Of a DNA stretch of 64,000 bases, positions 1 to 13,386 are shown piece by piece (position 1 is the first letter of the stretch; every line of letters begins with the position of its first letter). The notes beneath the pieces were generated by a model. The model saw only the letters and a program-made list of their open reading frames with translations, searched no databases and was not told the DNA's origin. Position numbers and translations under genes: made by a program. The stretch comes from Nemophila menziesii. Lineage: Eukaryota > Streptophyta > Magnoliopsida > Boraginales > Hydrophyllaceae. The stretch lies in NCBI GenBank assembly GCA_029959085.1, contig JARWIR010000027.1:3410001-3474000 (forward strand), in the 5' to 3' direction.

Positions 1-271
1 AAGAGAGAAACATAGGTTAGTTTCAGGACAATCATCAAACTGTGGTGCAGCTATGAATATCGAAGCACCTAGGGTAGCTTCTAGCTCAATCACTTTGAAT
101 TAAAGTCTTCAAAATCATCATCACATTGGAGCTAGTGTGAATGAAATTCAACAGAAAGTGGGTAATGCGATGTTACTAGTTCATGTTCAAGAATTTGTTC
201 CGATTCAAATCCTGGACGATGAAAATCAAATGAACGGTGTGAAAAATGGGCATAAGAAACCACCACAGTAA
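1..271 (+). pseudogene. Second broken reading frame, copy M0 (3' part)
   Basis: Last part of the unrecognised frame described at 2425-3006, ending in TAA at 269-271 after CCACCACAG. The internal TAA after ATCACTTTGAAT is present. Confidence 0.55.
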
Positions 272-540
272 AGGTTGTAATATTAATTTGTTTTTGTCTA
301 ATTAATTTTAGTTCTTTTTGGTTATAATTATGTTGTTTTGATTTTAGGTTTGAGTTAATGTTTAGAGGAGTGTTTTTGTTGGAAGAAAGAGAAATGCAGA
401 GGCGTGTTATGTGTAAAGCTTCTGTGTAAGTAGAAAAGTCGAAGCTAATGTACGTATTTAGAAAATTTCCCTGAACAACAAAAAAAATTTAGATTTCATT
501 TTCATTTTCTATAGTGCAAGGATCTATATTGTAATTAACT
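1..540 (+). repeat. Satellite unit M0 (partial, 3' end)
   Basis: The window opens inside the second broken frame of a unit. It holds the last 271 bp of that frame and then the AT-rich tail with T-rich runs up to the next unit start. Confidence 0.93.
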
Positions 541-1407
541 TTGTTATCAAATTGCATTATAAGTATCTTGGAATTCTATATCACATACCCAGCAACTACA
601 CGGACTTTTGTTATCAAATTGCACTATAGGTCCCTAAAAGATTTATGGAGGTATAAACCCCATAAAAAGAAAGTGGCTAATAGCCTACCACATAAACGGT
701 TAAAACCCACTATTGATAATGCGGACCTTTGTTTTAAAATGTCACTATCGACACCTGAAATCTGTCACATACAAAATGGGTATAATCCTCACCTCTACAC
801 ATTATCAAATTGCAGAATAGGTCCTTGAAAATTCTATATCAAAAACATAAAATGGGTACATATTAACATAATCAACATACATAACATTATGCGTAAATTA
901 CTACCTATATATAAATAAAATATACACAAAATACACATATCTATACCCAATACTAAACAATACACACATACAACCATAAAAATTACATAAAACTACATAA
1001 ATCATTACTAATTTATACAATATCATAAATAATCAGGGTTAATAAAAACACTCTATATCAACTAATAAAGGATAAAAAAATTAGGTGTTACTCAATAATT
1101 TTAGAAAAAAAAAAGAAACAAAATTTAATACAATCCCTATAAGAAAGCCATATTCAACCAATAAAATAAATTTTTTTTTAGTATTTTTGAAAATATTATT
1201 TCTAGTGAACTAGAACTCTCCAATGGCCAAACTATTTTTCTCTTTGAATATAAAATATTACTTGTCATAAAAAGCGAGTGTTATTGTTAAGTGAGCTAGA
1301 TAAAAAAAAAGCCCAAATCATATCATTGGCATCATTTTTTATCTTTAGTCTCAATTTAGTTTGTACATGACCAATCCATAACACACCGGCCTTATAATAT
1401 AATACTT

Positions 1408-1419
1408 ACACACACACAC
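1408..1419 (+). repeat. CA microsatellite (one per unit)
   Basis: An AC run lies between the constant TAATACTT and the usual TCGTACATCTT in every full unit. Its length varies from about 9 to 16 bases; examples are 1408-1419, 28862-28877, 31609-31617 and 53407-53422. Confidence 0.85.
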
Positions 1420-1484
1420 TCGTACATCTTAGAAAAATTTAACCTAAAAAATAAAGACGGCCGCCGAAATCAAAGTTCTCTGTT

Positions 1485-2232
1485 CAAGGCGTCCTTCAAT
1501 ATAGCCTCCTGGATTAGGTAGATATTGTTAATCTATCAATAGCAAGCAACATAGATGGCACTTTCTTAAAGGTACTTACTTACTTGTTTAATACTCTGAA
1601 AAATTAGTATGGACCAATCTTGTTTTTTGTAATTTGGTGTACAGGTTGTATTAGGTTCCACTGATAAATACATAGGGGAAAGTGTAAGATTGATTAGTGA
1701 AATTTTCAATTATGCACGTGATTATCAAGTAAGAAAGGACATATTAGATGTTTATCATATGCACGCTTTTGATATATGATAAATATTTACATCTTGTTGT
1801 TCTTGTCCATCCAGACTTGCATAATCTTTATATATGAGATTGATGTGATTGGTGGACGTAAATTCAGTGAAAGAACAATTGTTTATGTGAAATCTAGAGA
1901 ATTTGAATGGAGGTCAGAACGGTACCTCAATTAAATTAAAAAATAAATTAGTACTTTACGTGTTGAGATAAATAATATTGGTATATATATCTAGGAAGAA
2001 ATGATGTAGTGGTCCCGGGTCTTCTTTGTCTACGTAGATTAGATAGAAAAATCGAGATACCTTTACCTGACGAGCAATAAGGATTGAAAAGTCTCAAGAT
2101 TTATTTTGTTTTGAAATTTAAACTTGCTGAGTTACTACACTAGTAGCCGATTTTCGTAATATTTTTACAAAAATCGGTATGGAAGCTCTTCGTGCAAAGT
2201 TTGATTATGTCATCCATCAAGATTTCGTGAAG
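1485..2232 (+). pseudogene. RPT4: Degenerate 26S proteasome ATPase subunit RPT4 (copy in M1; reference description)
   Basis: RPT4 is one of six AAA ATPases in the base of the 26S proteasome, which unfold substrates. About the second half of the gene is recognisable, with intron borders. Block a (1485-1571) holds GVLQY and PPGLGR (family GVLLYGPPGTGK, Walker A), a frameshift, then SNIDGTFLK, and ends at a GT donor. Block b (1645-1728) reads [23 protein letters not shown]; it starts after CAG and ends at GTAAG. Block c (from 1815) reads [18 protein letters not shown] (Walker B, first D now Y) and then runs into TAG and TGA. Block d (from about 2002) reads RLDRKIEIPLPDEQ followed by TAA. Block e (2146-2232) reads ADFRNIFTKIGMEALRAK, YVIHQDFVK; M1 itself has two changed bases near 2170. 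Parts between blocks c and d, and d and e, are missing. It cannot encode a working ATPase. I compared with remembered family motifs; RPT4 fits better than other RPT subunits. Confidence 0.87.
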
Positions 2233-2424
2233 GTAAAATTTAATTATCGGTTCGATTAATAGTGCAGATAACTTAAAAATGTATTTCAAGAAACGATTAT
2301 TTGTATTTTTTTTTGTAAATGTATATCATAAGTATTATTCAATTTACAGGAAAAGATAGTTGGTCATGACATTTCAAAAAGAAATAACATTCATTATAAT
2401 TAGGGTATAACTCTCCTAATAATA

Positions 2425-3006
2425 ATGGCTAAGGTGATTGATATGAGAAGCGGAAAGAAAAGCAAAAGAGGCGGCAATTTCCAAAAAATGAGCTAGGGAG
2501 GCTTTAGAGGGTGTTATTTTTCTCGCAGCTAAGGCTAAGATGAAGAGAAATCAAGCTTTATTAGCATCTGGAGTTGTTAACAGTAGAGCTATGAATATGA
2601 ATGGTGTTGGAGTGGTGGTCAGAGATGGAACTCGAGCCGTAGCCTGAGTAATGCCGGAAATTCACCACCGTATGGGGAATAACATGGAGAGAATGGATAG
2701 CTCAGCCGAGATATTAGGAGCTTTAAACTCAGTTGAGTTAAGAGAGAAACATAGGTTAGTTTCAGGACAATCATCAAACTGTGGTGCAGCTATGAATATC
2801 GAACCACCTAGTGTAGCTTCTAGCTCAATCACTTTGAATTAAAGTCTTCAAAATCATCATCACATTGGAGCTAGTGTGAATGAAATTCAACAGAAAGTGG
2901 GTAATGCGATGGTACTAGTTCATAAGAATTTGTTCCGATTCAAATCCTGGACGATGAAAATCAAATGCACGGTGTGGAAAATGGGCATAAGAAACCACCA
3001 CAGTAA
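2425..3006 (+). pseudogene. Second broken reading frame of the unit, family unknown (copy M1; reference description)
   Basis: ATGGCTAAGGTG opens a 23-codon frame (MAKVIDMRSGKKSKRG, then a stop at GAGCTAG). In another frame, protein-like sequence runs EALEDVIYLAAKAKMKRNQ, LLASGVVNSRAMNMNGVG, RDGTRAVA, then TGA, then MPEIHHRMGN, AEILGALNSVELREKHR, VASSSITLN, then TAA in most units. A further stretch (EIQQKVGNAMVLVHVQEF in copies without the M1 deletion) ends at CCACCACAG TAA. The composition looks like real protein, so I read this as a decayed gene fragment. I do not recognise the family. M1 has a private 4-bp loss near 2926. Confidence 0.55.
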
Positions 3007-3276
3007 AGGTTGTAATATTAATTTGTTTTTGTCTAATTAATTTTAGTTCTTTTTGGTTATAATTATGTTGTTTTGATTTTAGGTTTGAGTTAATGTTTAG
3101 AGGAGAGTTTTTGTTGGAAGAAAGAGAAATGCAGAGGCGTGTTATGTGTAAAGCTTCTGTGTAAGTAGAAAAAGTCGAAGCTGATGTACGTATTTAGAAA
3201 ATTTCCCTGAACAACAAAAAAAATTTAGATTTCATTTTCATTTTCTATAGTGCAAGGATCTATATTGTAATTAACT

Positions 3277-3600
3277 TTGTTATCAAATTGCATTATAAGT
3301 ATCTTGGAATTCTATGTCACATACCAAGCAACTACACGGACTTTTGTTATCAAATTGCACTATAGGTCCCTAAAAGATTTATGGAGGTATAAACCCCATA
3401 AAAAGAAAGTGGCTAATAGCCTACCACATAAACGGTTAAAACCCACTATTGATAATGCGGACCTTTGTTTTAAAATGTCACTATCGACACCTGAAATCTG
3501 TCACATACAAAATGGGTATAATCCTCACCTCTACAATTGCAGGGACTTTTGTTATCAAATTGCAGTATAGGTCCTTGAAAATTCTATATCAAAAACATAA
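3277..3600 (+). repeat. Internal short sub-repeat block (shown in M2)
   Basis: The core TTGTTATCAAATTGCA followed by TATAAGT or TATAGGTCC occurs at 3277, 3344 and 3549. A diverged version (TTGTTTTAAAATGTCACTAT) starts at 3465. Each is followed by a TTGGAATTCTAT or CTTGAAAATTCTAT type tail. Spacing is uneven (67, 121, 84 bp). The same block opens every unit and gives rise to long but meaningless frames that begin at TTG, not ATG. Confidence 0.85.
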
Positions 3601-4244
3601 AATTGGTACATATTAACATAATCAACATACATAACATTATGCGTAAATTACTACCTATATATACATAAAATATACACAAAACACACATATCTATACCCAA
3701 TACTAAACAATACACACATACAACCAAAAAAATTACATAAAACTACATAAATCATTACTAATTTATACAATATCATAAATAATTAGGGTTAATAAAAACA
3801 CTCTATATCAACTAATAAAGGATAAAAAAATTAGGTGTTAATCAATAATTTTAGAAAAAAAAAGAAACAAAATTTAATACAATCCCTATAAGAAAGCCAT
3901 ATTCAACCTATAAAATAAATTTTTATTTAGTATTTTTGAAAATATTATTTCTAGTGAACTAGAACTCTCCAATGGCCAAACTATTTTTCTCTTTGAATAT
4001 AAAATATTACTTGTCATAAAAAGAGAGTGTTATTGTTAAGTGAGCTAGATAAAAAAAAAGCCCAAATCACATCAGTGGCATCATTTTTTATCTTTAGTGT
4101 CAATTTAGTTTGTACATGACCAATCCATAACACACCGGCCTTATAATACAATACTTACACACACACAATCGTACATCTTAAAAAAATTTAACCTTAAAAA
4201 TAAAGACGGACCGCCGAAATCAAAGTTCTCTGTTCAAGGCGTCC

Positions 4245-4982
<738 letters not shown>

Positions 4983-5172
4983 ATAAAATTTAATTATCGG
5001 TTCGATTAATAGTGCAAATAACTTAAAAAAGTATTTCAAGAAACGATTATTTGTATTTTTTTGTACATGTATATCATAAGTATTATTCAATTTACAGGAA
5101 AAGATAGTTGGTCATGACATTTCAAAAAGAAATAACATTCATTATAATTAGGGTATAGCTCTCCTAATAATA

Positions 5173-5758
5173 ATGGCTAAGGTGATTGATATGAGAAGCG
5201 GAAAGAAAAGCAAAAGAGGCGGCAATTTCCAGAAAATGAGCTAGGGAGGCTTTAGAGGATGTTATTTATCTCGCAGCTAAGGCTAAGATGAAGAGAAATC
5301 AAGCTTTATTAGCATCTGGAGTTGTTAACAGTAGAGCTATGAATTTGAATGGTGTTGGAGTGGTGGTCAGAGATGGAACTCGAGCCGTAGCCTGAGTAAT
5401 GCCGGAAATTCACCACCGTATGGGGAATAACATGGAGAGAATGGATAGCTCAGCCGAGATATTAGGAGCTTTAAACTCAGTTGAGTTAAGAGAGAAACAT
5501 AGGTTAGTTTCAGGACAGTCATCAAACTGTGGTGCAGCTATGAATATCGAAGCACCTAGGGTAGCTTCTAGCTCAATCACTTTGAATTAAAGTCTTCAAA
5601 ATCATCATCACATTGGAGCTAGTGTGAATGAAATTCAACAGAAAGTGGGTAATGCGATGGTACTAGTTCATGTTCAAGAATTTGTTCCGATTCAAATCCT
5701 GGATGATGAAAATCAAATGCACGGTGTGGAAAATGGGCATAAGAAACCACCACAGTAA
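5173..5758 (+). pseudogene. Second broken frame, copy M2
   Basis: Same layout as M1 but without the 4-bp loss. The TGA before MPEIHH and the TAA after SITLN are both present. Confidence 0.55.
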
Positions 5759-6971
5759 AGGTTGTAATATTAATTTGTTTTTGTCTAATTAATTTTAGTT
5801 CTTTTTGGTTATAATTATGTTGTTTTGATTTTAGGTTTGAGTTAATGTTTAGAGGAGAGTTTTTGTTGGAAGAAAGAGAAATGCAGAGGCGTGTTATGTG
5901 TAAAGCTTCTGTGTAAGTAAAAAAAGTCGAAGCTGATGTACGTATTTAGAAAATTTCCCTGAACAACAAAAAAAATTTAGATTTCATTTTCATTTTCTAT
6001 AGTGCAAGGATCTATATTGTAATTAACTTTGTTATCAAATTGCATTATAAGTATCTTGGAATTCTATGTCACATACCCAGCAACTACACGGACTTTTGTT
6101 ATCAAATTGCACTATAGGTCCCTAAAAGATTTATGGAGGTATAAACCCCATAAAAAGAAAGTGGCTAATAGCCTACCACATAAACGGTTAAAACCCACTA
6201 TTGATAATGCGGACCTTTGTTTTAAAATGTCACTATCGACACTTGAAATCTGTCACATACAAAATGGGTATAATCCTCACCTCTACAATTGCAGGGACTT
6301 TTGTTATCAAATTGCAGTATATGTCCTTGAAAATTCTATATCAAAAACATAAAATGGGTACATATTAACATAATCAACATACATAACATTATGCGTAAAT
6401 TACTACCTATATATACATAAAATATACACAAAACACACATATCTATACCCAATACTAAACAATACACACATACAACCAAAAAAATTACATAAAACTACAT
6501 AAATCATTACTAATTTATACAATATCATAAATAATTAGGGTTATATCAACTAATAAAGGATAAAAAAATTAGGTGTTAATCAATAATTTTAGAAAAAAAA
6601 AGAAACAAAATTTAATACAATCCCTATAAGAAAGCCATATTCAACCTATAAAATAAATTTTTATTTAGTATTTTTGAAAATATTATTTCTAGTGAACTAG
6701 AACTCTCCAATGGCCAAACTATTTTTCTCTTTGAATATAAAATATTACTTGTCATAAAAAGAGAGTGTTATTGTTAAGTGAGCTAGATAAAAAAAAAGCC
6801 CAAATCACATCAGTGGCATCATTTTTTATCTTTAGTCTCAATTTAGTTTGTACATGACCAATCCATAACACACCGGCCTTATAATATAATACTTACACAC
6901 ACACAATCGTACATCTTAAAAAAATTTAACCTAAAAAATAAAGACGGCCACCGAAATCAAAGTTCTCTGTT

Positions 6972-7720
6972 CAAGGCGTCCTTCAATATAGCCTCCTGGA
7001 TTAGGTAGATATTGTTAATCTATCAATAGCAAGCAACATAGATGGCACTTTCTTAAAGGTACTTACTTACTTGTTTAATACTCTGAAAAATTAGTATGGA
7101 CCAATCTTGTTTTTTGTCATTTGGTGTGCAGGTTGTATGATGTTCCACTGATAAATACATAGGGGAAAGTGCAAGATTGATTAGTGAAATGTTCGATTAT
7201 GCACGTGATTATCAAGTAAGAAAGGACATATTAGATGTTTATCATATGCACGCTTTTGATATATGATAAATATTTACATCTTGTTGTTCTTGTCCATCCA
7301 GACTTGCATAATCTTTATATATGAGATTGATGTGATTGGTGGACGTAAATTCAGTGAAAGAACAATTGTTTATCGTGAAATCTAGAGAATTTGAATGGAG
7401 GTCGGAAAGGTACCTCAATTAAATTAAAAAATAAATTAGTACTTTACGTGTTGAGATAAATAATATTGTATATATATCTAGGAAGAAATGATGTAGTGAT
7501 CCCGGGTCTTCTTTGTCTAAGTAGATTAGATAGAAAAATCGAGATACCTTTACCTGACGAGCAATAAGGATTGAAAAGTCTCAAGATTTATTTTGTTTTT
7601 GAAATTTAAACTTGCTGAGTTACTACACTAATAGCCGATTTTCGTAATATTTTTACGTAAATCGGTATGGAAGCTCTTCGTGCAAAGTTTGATTATGTCA
7701 TCCATCAAGATTTCGTGAAG
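6972..7720 (+). pseudogene. RPT4: RPT4 pseudogene, copy M3
   Basis: Same lesions as M1: Walker A frameshift, TAG and TGA in block c, TAA after PLPDEQ. Block c reads IYEID. All three GT donors (after blocks a, b and e) are present. Confidence 0.85.
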
Positions 7721-7910
7721 GTAAAATTTTATTATCGGTTCGATTAATAGTGCAAATAACTTAAAAATGTATTTCAAGAAACGATTATTTGTATTTTTTT
7801 TGTACATGTATATTATAAGTATTATTCAATTTACAGGAAAAAATAGTTGGTCATGACATTTCAAAAGAAATAATATTCATTATAATTAGGGTATAGCTCT
7901 CCTAATAATA

Positions 7911-8496
7911 ATGGCTAAGGTGATTGATATGAGAAGCTGAAAGAAAAGCAAAAGAGGCGGCAATTTCCAGAGAATGAGCTAGGGAGGCTTTAGAGGATGT
8001 TATTTATCTCGCAGATAAGGCTAAGATGAAGAGGAATCAAGCTTTATTAGCATCTGGAGTTGTTAACAGTAGAGCTATGAATTAGAATGGTGTTGGAGTG
8101 GTGGTCAGAGATGGAACTCGAGCCGTAGCCTGAGTAATGCCGGAAATTCACCACCGTAGGGGGAATAACATGGAGAGAATGGATAGCTCAGCCGAGATAT
8201 TAGGAGCTTTAAACTCAGTTGAGTTAAGAGAGAAACATAGGTTAGTTTCAGGACAATCATCAAACTATGGTGCAGCTATGAATATCGAAGCACCTAGGGT
8301 AGCTTCTAGCTCAATCACTTTGAATTAAAGTCTTCAAAATCATCATCACATTGGAGCTAGTGTGAATGAAATTCAACATAAAGTGGGTAATGCGATGGTA
8401 CTAGTTCATGTTCAAGAATTTGTTCCGATTCAAATCCTGGACGATGAAAATCAAATGCACGGTGTGGAAAATGGGCATAAGAAACCACCACAGTAA
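7911..8496 (+). pseudogene. Second broken frame, copy M3
   Basis: It has an extra stop (GCTATGAATTAGAATGG near 8074) in the first part and reads HHRRGNN for HHRMGNN. Confidence 0.55.
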
Positions 8497-9709
8497 AGGT
8501 TGTAATATTAATTTGTTTTTGTCTAATTAATTTTAGTTCTTTTTGGTTATAATTATGTTGTTTTGATTTTAGGTTTGAGTTAATGTTTAGAGGAGAGTTT
8601 TTGTTGGAAGAAAGAGAAATGCAGAGGCGTGTTATGTGTAAAGCTTCTGTGTAAGTAGAAAAAGTCGAAGCTGATGTACGTATTTAGAAAATTTCCCTGA
8701 ACAACAAAAAAAATTTAGATTTCATTTTCATTTTCTATAGTGCAAGGATCTATATTGTAATTAACTTTGTTATCAAATTGCATTATAAGTATCCTGGAAT
8801 TCTATGTCACATACCCAGCAACTACATGGACTTTTGTTATCAAATTGCACTATAGGTCCCTAAAAGATTTATGGAGGTATAAACCCCATAAAAAGAAAGT
8901 GGCTAATAGCCTACCACATAAACGGTTAAAACCCACTATTGATACTGCGGACCTTTGTTTTAAAATGTCACTAACGACACCTGAAAATCTGTCACATAAA
9001 AAATGGGTATAATCCCCACCTCTACAATTGCAGGGACTTTTGTTATCAAATTGCAGTATAGGTCCTTGAAAATTCTATATCAAAAACATATAATGGGTAC
9101 ATATTAACATAATCAACATACATAACATTATGCGTAAATTACTACCTATATATACATAAAATATACACAAAACACACATATCTATACCCAATACTAAACA
9201 ATACACACATACAACCAAAAAAATTACATAAAACTACATAAATCATTACTAATTTATACAATATCATAAATAATTAGGGTTATATCAACTAATAAAGGAT
9301 AAAAAAATTAGGTGTTAATCAATAATTTTAGAAAAAAAAAGAAACAAAATTTAATACAATCCCTATAAGAAAGCCATATTCAACCTATAAAATAAATTTT
9401 TATTTAGTATTTTTGAAAATATTATTTCTAGTGAACTAGAACTCTCCAATGGCCAAACTATTTTTCTCTTTGAATATAAAATATTACTTGTCATAAAAAG
9501 AGAGTGTTATTGTTAAGTGAGCTAGATAAAAAAAAAAGCCCAAATCACATCAGTGGCATCATTTTTTATCTTTAGTCTCAATTTAATTTGTACATGACCA
9601 ATCCATAACACACCGGCCTTATAATATAATACTTACACACACAATCGTACATCTTAAAAAAATTTAACCTAAAAAATAAAGACGGCCACCGAAATCAAAG
9701 TTCTCTGTT

Positions 9710-10458
9710 CAAGGCGTCCTTCAATATAGCCTCCTGGATTAGGTAGATATTGTTAATCTATCAATAGCAAGCAACATAGATGGCACTTTCTTAAAGGTAC
9801 TTACTTACTTGTTTAATACTCTGAAAAATTAGTATGGACCAATCTTGTTTTTTGTCATTTGGTGTGCAGGTTGTATGATGTTCCACTGATAAATACATAG
9901 GGGAAAGTGCAAGATTGATTAGTGAAATGTTCGATTATGCACGTGATTATCAAGTAAGAAAGGACATATTAGATGTTTATCATATGCACGCTTTTGATAT
10001 ATGATAAATATTTACATCTTGTTGTTCTTGTCCATCCAGACTTGCATAATCTTTATATATGAGATTGATGTGATTGGTGGACGTAAATTCAGTGAAAGAA
10101 CAATTGTTTATCGTGAAATCTAGAGAATTTGAATGGAGGTCGGAAAGGTACCTAAATTAAATTAAAAAATAAATTAGTACTTTACGTGTTGAGATAAATA
10201 ATATTGTATATATATCTAGGAAGAAATGATGTAGTGGTCCCGGGTCTTCTTTGTCTAAGTAGATTAGATAGAAAAATCGAGATACCTTTACCTGACGAGC
10301 AATAAGGATTGAAAAGTTTCAAGATTTATTTTGTTTTTGAAATTTAAACTTGCTGAGTTACTACACTAATAGCCGATTTTCGTAATATTTTTACGTAAAT
10401 CGGTATGGAAGCTCTTCGTGCAAAGTTTGATTATGTCATCCATCAAGATTTCGTGAAG
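9710..10458 (+). pseudogene. RPT4: RPT4 pseudogene, copy M4
   Basis: As M3, with private ACCTAAATTAAA near 10151 (shared with M5) just downstream of block c. Confidence 0.85.
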
Positions 10459-10648
10459 GTAAAATTTTATTATCGGTTCGATTAATAGTGCAAATAACTT
10501 AAAAATGTATTTCAAGAAACGATTATTTGTATTTTTTTTGTACATGTATATCATAAGTATTATTCAATTTACAGGAAAAGATAGTTGGTCATGACATTTC
10601 AAAAGAAATAATATTCATTATAATTAGGGTATAGCTCTCCTAATAATA

Positions 10649-11234
10649 ATGGCTAAGGTGATTGATATGAGAAGCGGAAAGAAAAGCAAAAGAGGCGGCA
10701 ATTTCCAGAGAATGAGCTAGGGAGGCTTTAGAGGATGTTATTTATCTCGCAGATAAGGCTAAGATGAAGAGGAATCAAGCTTTATTAGCATCTGGAGTTG
10801 TTAACAGTAGAGCTATGAATTAGAATGGTGTTGGAGTGGTGGTCAGAGATGGAACTCGAGCCGTAGCCTGAGTAATGCCGGAAATTCACCACCGTAGGGG
10901 GAATAACATGGAGAGAATGGATAGCTCAGCCGAGATATTAGGAGCTTTAAACTCAGTTGAGTTAAGAGAGAAACATAGGTTAGTTTCAGGACAATCATCA
11001 AACTGTGGTGCAGCTATGAATATCGAAGCACCTAGGGTAGCTTCTAGCTCAATCACTTTGAATTAAAGTCTTCAAAATCATCATCACATTGGAGCTAGTG
11101 TGAATGAAATTCAACATAAAGTGGGTAATGCGATGGTACTAGTTCATGTTCAAGAATTTGTTCCGATTCAAATCCTTGACGATGAAAATCAAATGCACGG
11201 TGTGGAAAATGGGCATAAGAAACCACCACAGTAA
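10649..11234 (+). pseudogene. Second broken frame, copy M4
   Basis: As M3, with the extra TAG (AATTAGAATGG near 10818) and HHRRGNN. Confidence 0.55.
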
Positions 11235-12447
11235 AGGTTGTAATATTAATTTGTTTTTGTCTAATTAATTTTAGTTCTTTTTGGTTATAATTATGTTGTT
11301 TTGATTTTAGGTTTGAGTTAATGTTTAGAGGAGAGTTTTTGTTGGAAGAAAGAGAAATGCAGAGGCGTGTTATGTGTAAAGCTTCTGTGTAAGTAGAAAA
11401 AGTCGAAGCTGATGTACGTATTTAGAAAATTTCCCTGAACAACAAAAAAAATTTAGATTTCATTTTCATTTTCTATAGTGCAAGGATCTATATTGTAATT
11501 AACTTTGTTATCAAATTGCATTATAAGTATCCTGGAATTCTATGTCACATACCCAGCAACTACATGGACTTTTGTTATCAAATTGCACTATAGGTCCCTA
11601 AAAGATTTATGGAGGTATAAACCCCATAAAAAGAAAGTGGCTAATAGCCTACCACATAAACGGTTAAAACCCACTATTGATACTGCGGACCTTTGTTTTA
11701 AAATGTCACTAACGACACCTGAAAATCTGTCACATAAAAAATGGGTATAATCCCCACCTCTACAATTGCAGGGACTTTTGTTATCAAATTGCAGTATAGG
11801 TCCTTGAAAATTCTATATCAAAAACATATAATGGGTACATATTAACATAATCAACATACATAACATTATGCGTAAATTACTACCTATATATACATAAAAT
11901 ATACACAAAACACACATATCTATACCCAATACTAAACAATACACACATACAACCAAAAAAATTGCATAAAACTACATAAATCATTACTAATTTATACAAT
12001 ATCATAAATAATTAGGGTTATATCAACTAATAAAGGATAAAAAAATTAGGTGTTAATCAATAATTTTAGAAAAAAAAAGAAACAAAATTTAATACAATCC
12101 CTATAAGAAAGCCATATTCAACCTATAAAATAAATTTTTATTTAGTATTTTTGAAAATATTACTTCTAGTGAACTAGAACTCTCCAATGGCCAAACTATT
12201 TTTCTCTTTGAATATAAAATATTACTTGTCATAAAAAGAGAGTGTTATTGTTAAGTGAGCTAGATAAAAAAAAGCCCAAATCACATCAGTGGCATCATTT
12301 TTTATCTTTAGTCTCAATTTAATTTGTACATGACCAATCCATAACACACCGGCCTTATAATATAATACTTACACACACACAATCGTACATCTTAAAAAAA
12401 TTTAACCTAAAAAATAAAGACGGCCACCGAAATCAAAGTTCTCTGTT

Positions 12448-13196
12448 CAAGGCGTCCTTCAATATAGCCTCCTGGATTAGGTAGATATTGTTAATCTATC
12501 AATAGCAAGCAACATAGATGGCACTTTCTTAAAGGTACTTACTTACTTGTTTAATACTCTGAAAAATTAGTATGGACCAATCTTGTTTTTTGTCATTTGG
12601 TGTGCAGGTTGTATGATGTTCCACTGATAAATACATAGGGGAAAGTGCAAGATTGATTAGTGAAATGTTCGATTATGCACGTGATTATCAAGTAAGAAAG
12701 GACATATTAGATGTTTATCATATGCACGCTTTTGATATATGATAAATATTTACATCTTGTTGTTCTTGTCCATCCAGACTTGCATAATCTTTATATATGA
12801 GATTGATGTGATTGGTGGACGTAAATTCAGTGAAAGAACAATTGTTTATCGTGAAATCTAGAGAATTTGAATGGAGGTCGGAAAGGTACCTAAATTAAAT
12901 TAAAAAATAAATTAGTACTTTACGTGTTGAGATAAATAATATTGTATATATATCTAGGAAGAAATGATGTAGTGGTCCCGGGTCTTCTTTGTCTAAGTAG
13001 ATTAGATAGAAAAATCGAGATACCTTTACCTGACGAGCAATAAGGATTGAAAAGTTTCAAGATTTATTTTGTTTTTGAAATTTAAACTTGCTGAGTTACT
13101 ACACTAATAGCCGATTTTCGTAATATTTTTACGTAAATCGGTATGGAAGCTCTTCGTGCAAAGTTTGATTATGTCATCCATCAAGATTTCGTGAAG
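12448..13196 (+). pseudogene. RPT4: RPT4 pseudogene, copy M5
   Basis: Almost the same as M4, with all shared stops. Block c is of the IYEID type. Confidence 0.85.
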
Positions 13197-13386
13197 GTAA
13201 AATTTTATTATCGGTTCGATTAATAGTGCAAATAACTTAAAAATGTATTTCAAGAAACGATTATTTGTATTTTTTTTGTACATGTATATCATAAGTATTA
13301 TTCAATTTACAGGAAAAGATAGTTGGTCATGACATTTCAAAAGAAATAATATTCATTATAATTAGGGTATAGCTCTCCTAATAATA

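Larger units (their letters stand above)
541..3276 (+). repeat. Satellite unit M1 (2,736 bp)
   Basis: Full unit. The third copy of the short sub-repeat is damaged near 803, where the usual GCAGGGACTTTTG is missing. A CA run of 12 bases lies at 1408-1419. It shows many private substitutions. Confidence 0.95.
6029..8766 (+). repeat. Satellite unit M3 (2,738 bp)
   Basis: First of three consecutive units with identical spacing. It lacks 14 bp near 6541, where other units read AGGGTTAATAAAAACACTC. Confidence 0.96.
8767..11504 (+). repeat. Satellite unit M4 (2,738 bp)
   Basis: Near-identical to M3 and M5, with the same 14-bp loss near 9279. Small changes in the CA run and the A-runs cancel out, so the unit length is unchanged. 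Confidence 0.96.

Noticed and set aside
541..828. Recurring frames of 68-112 codons at the start of every unit
   Set aside because: They begin at TTG (TTGTTATCAAAT), cover the sub-repeat block and the AT-rich spacer, change length freely between units and look unlike protein. There is no sign of a plant gene.
2425..3006. Reading VVVRDGTRAVA in the second frame as an RNase H fragment
   Set aside because: The resemblance is a few residues only. No catalytic D/E pattern follows, and the rest of the frame does not fit a reverse transcriptase or RNase H protein.
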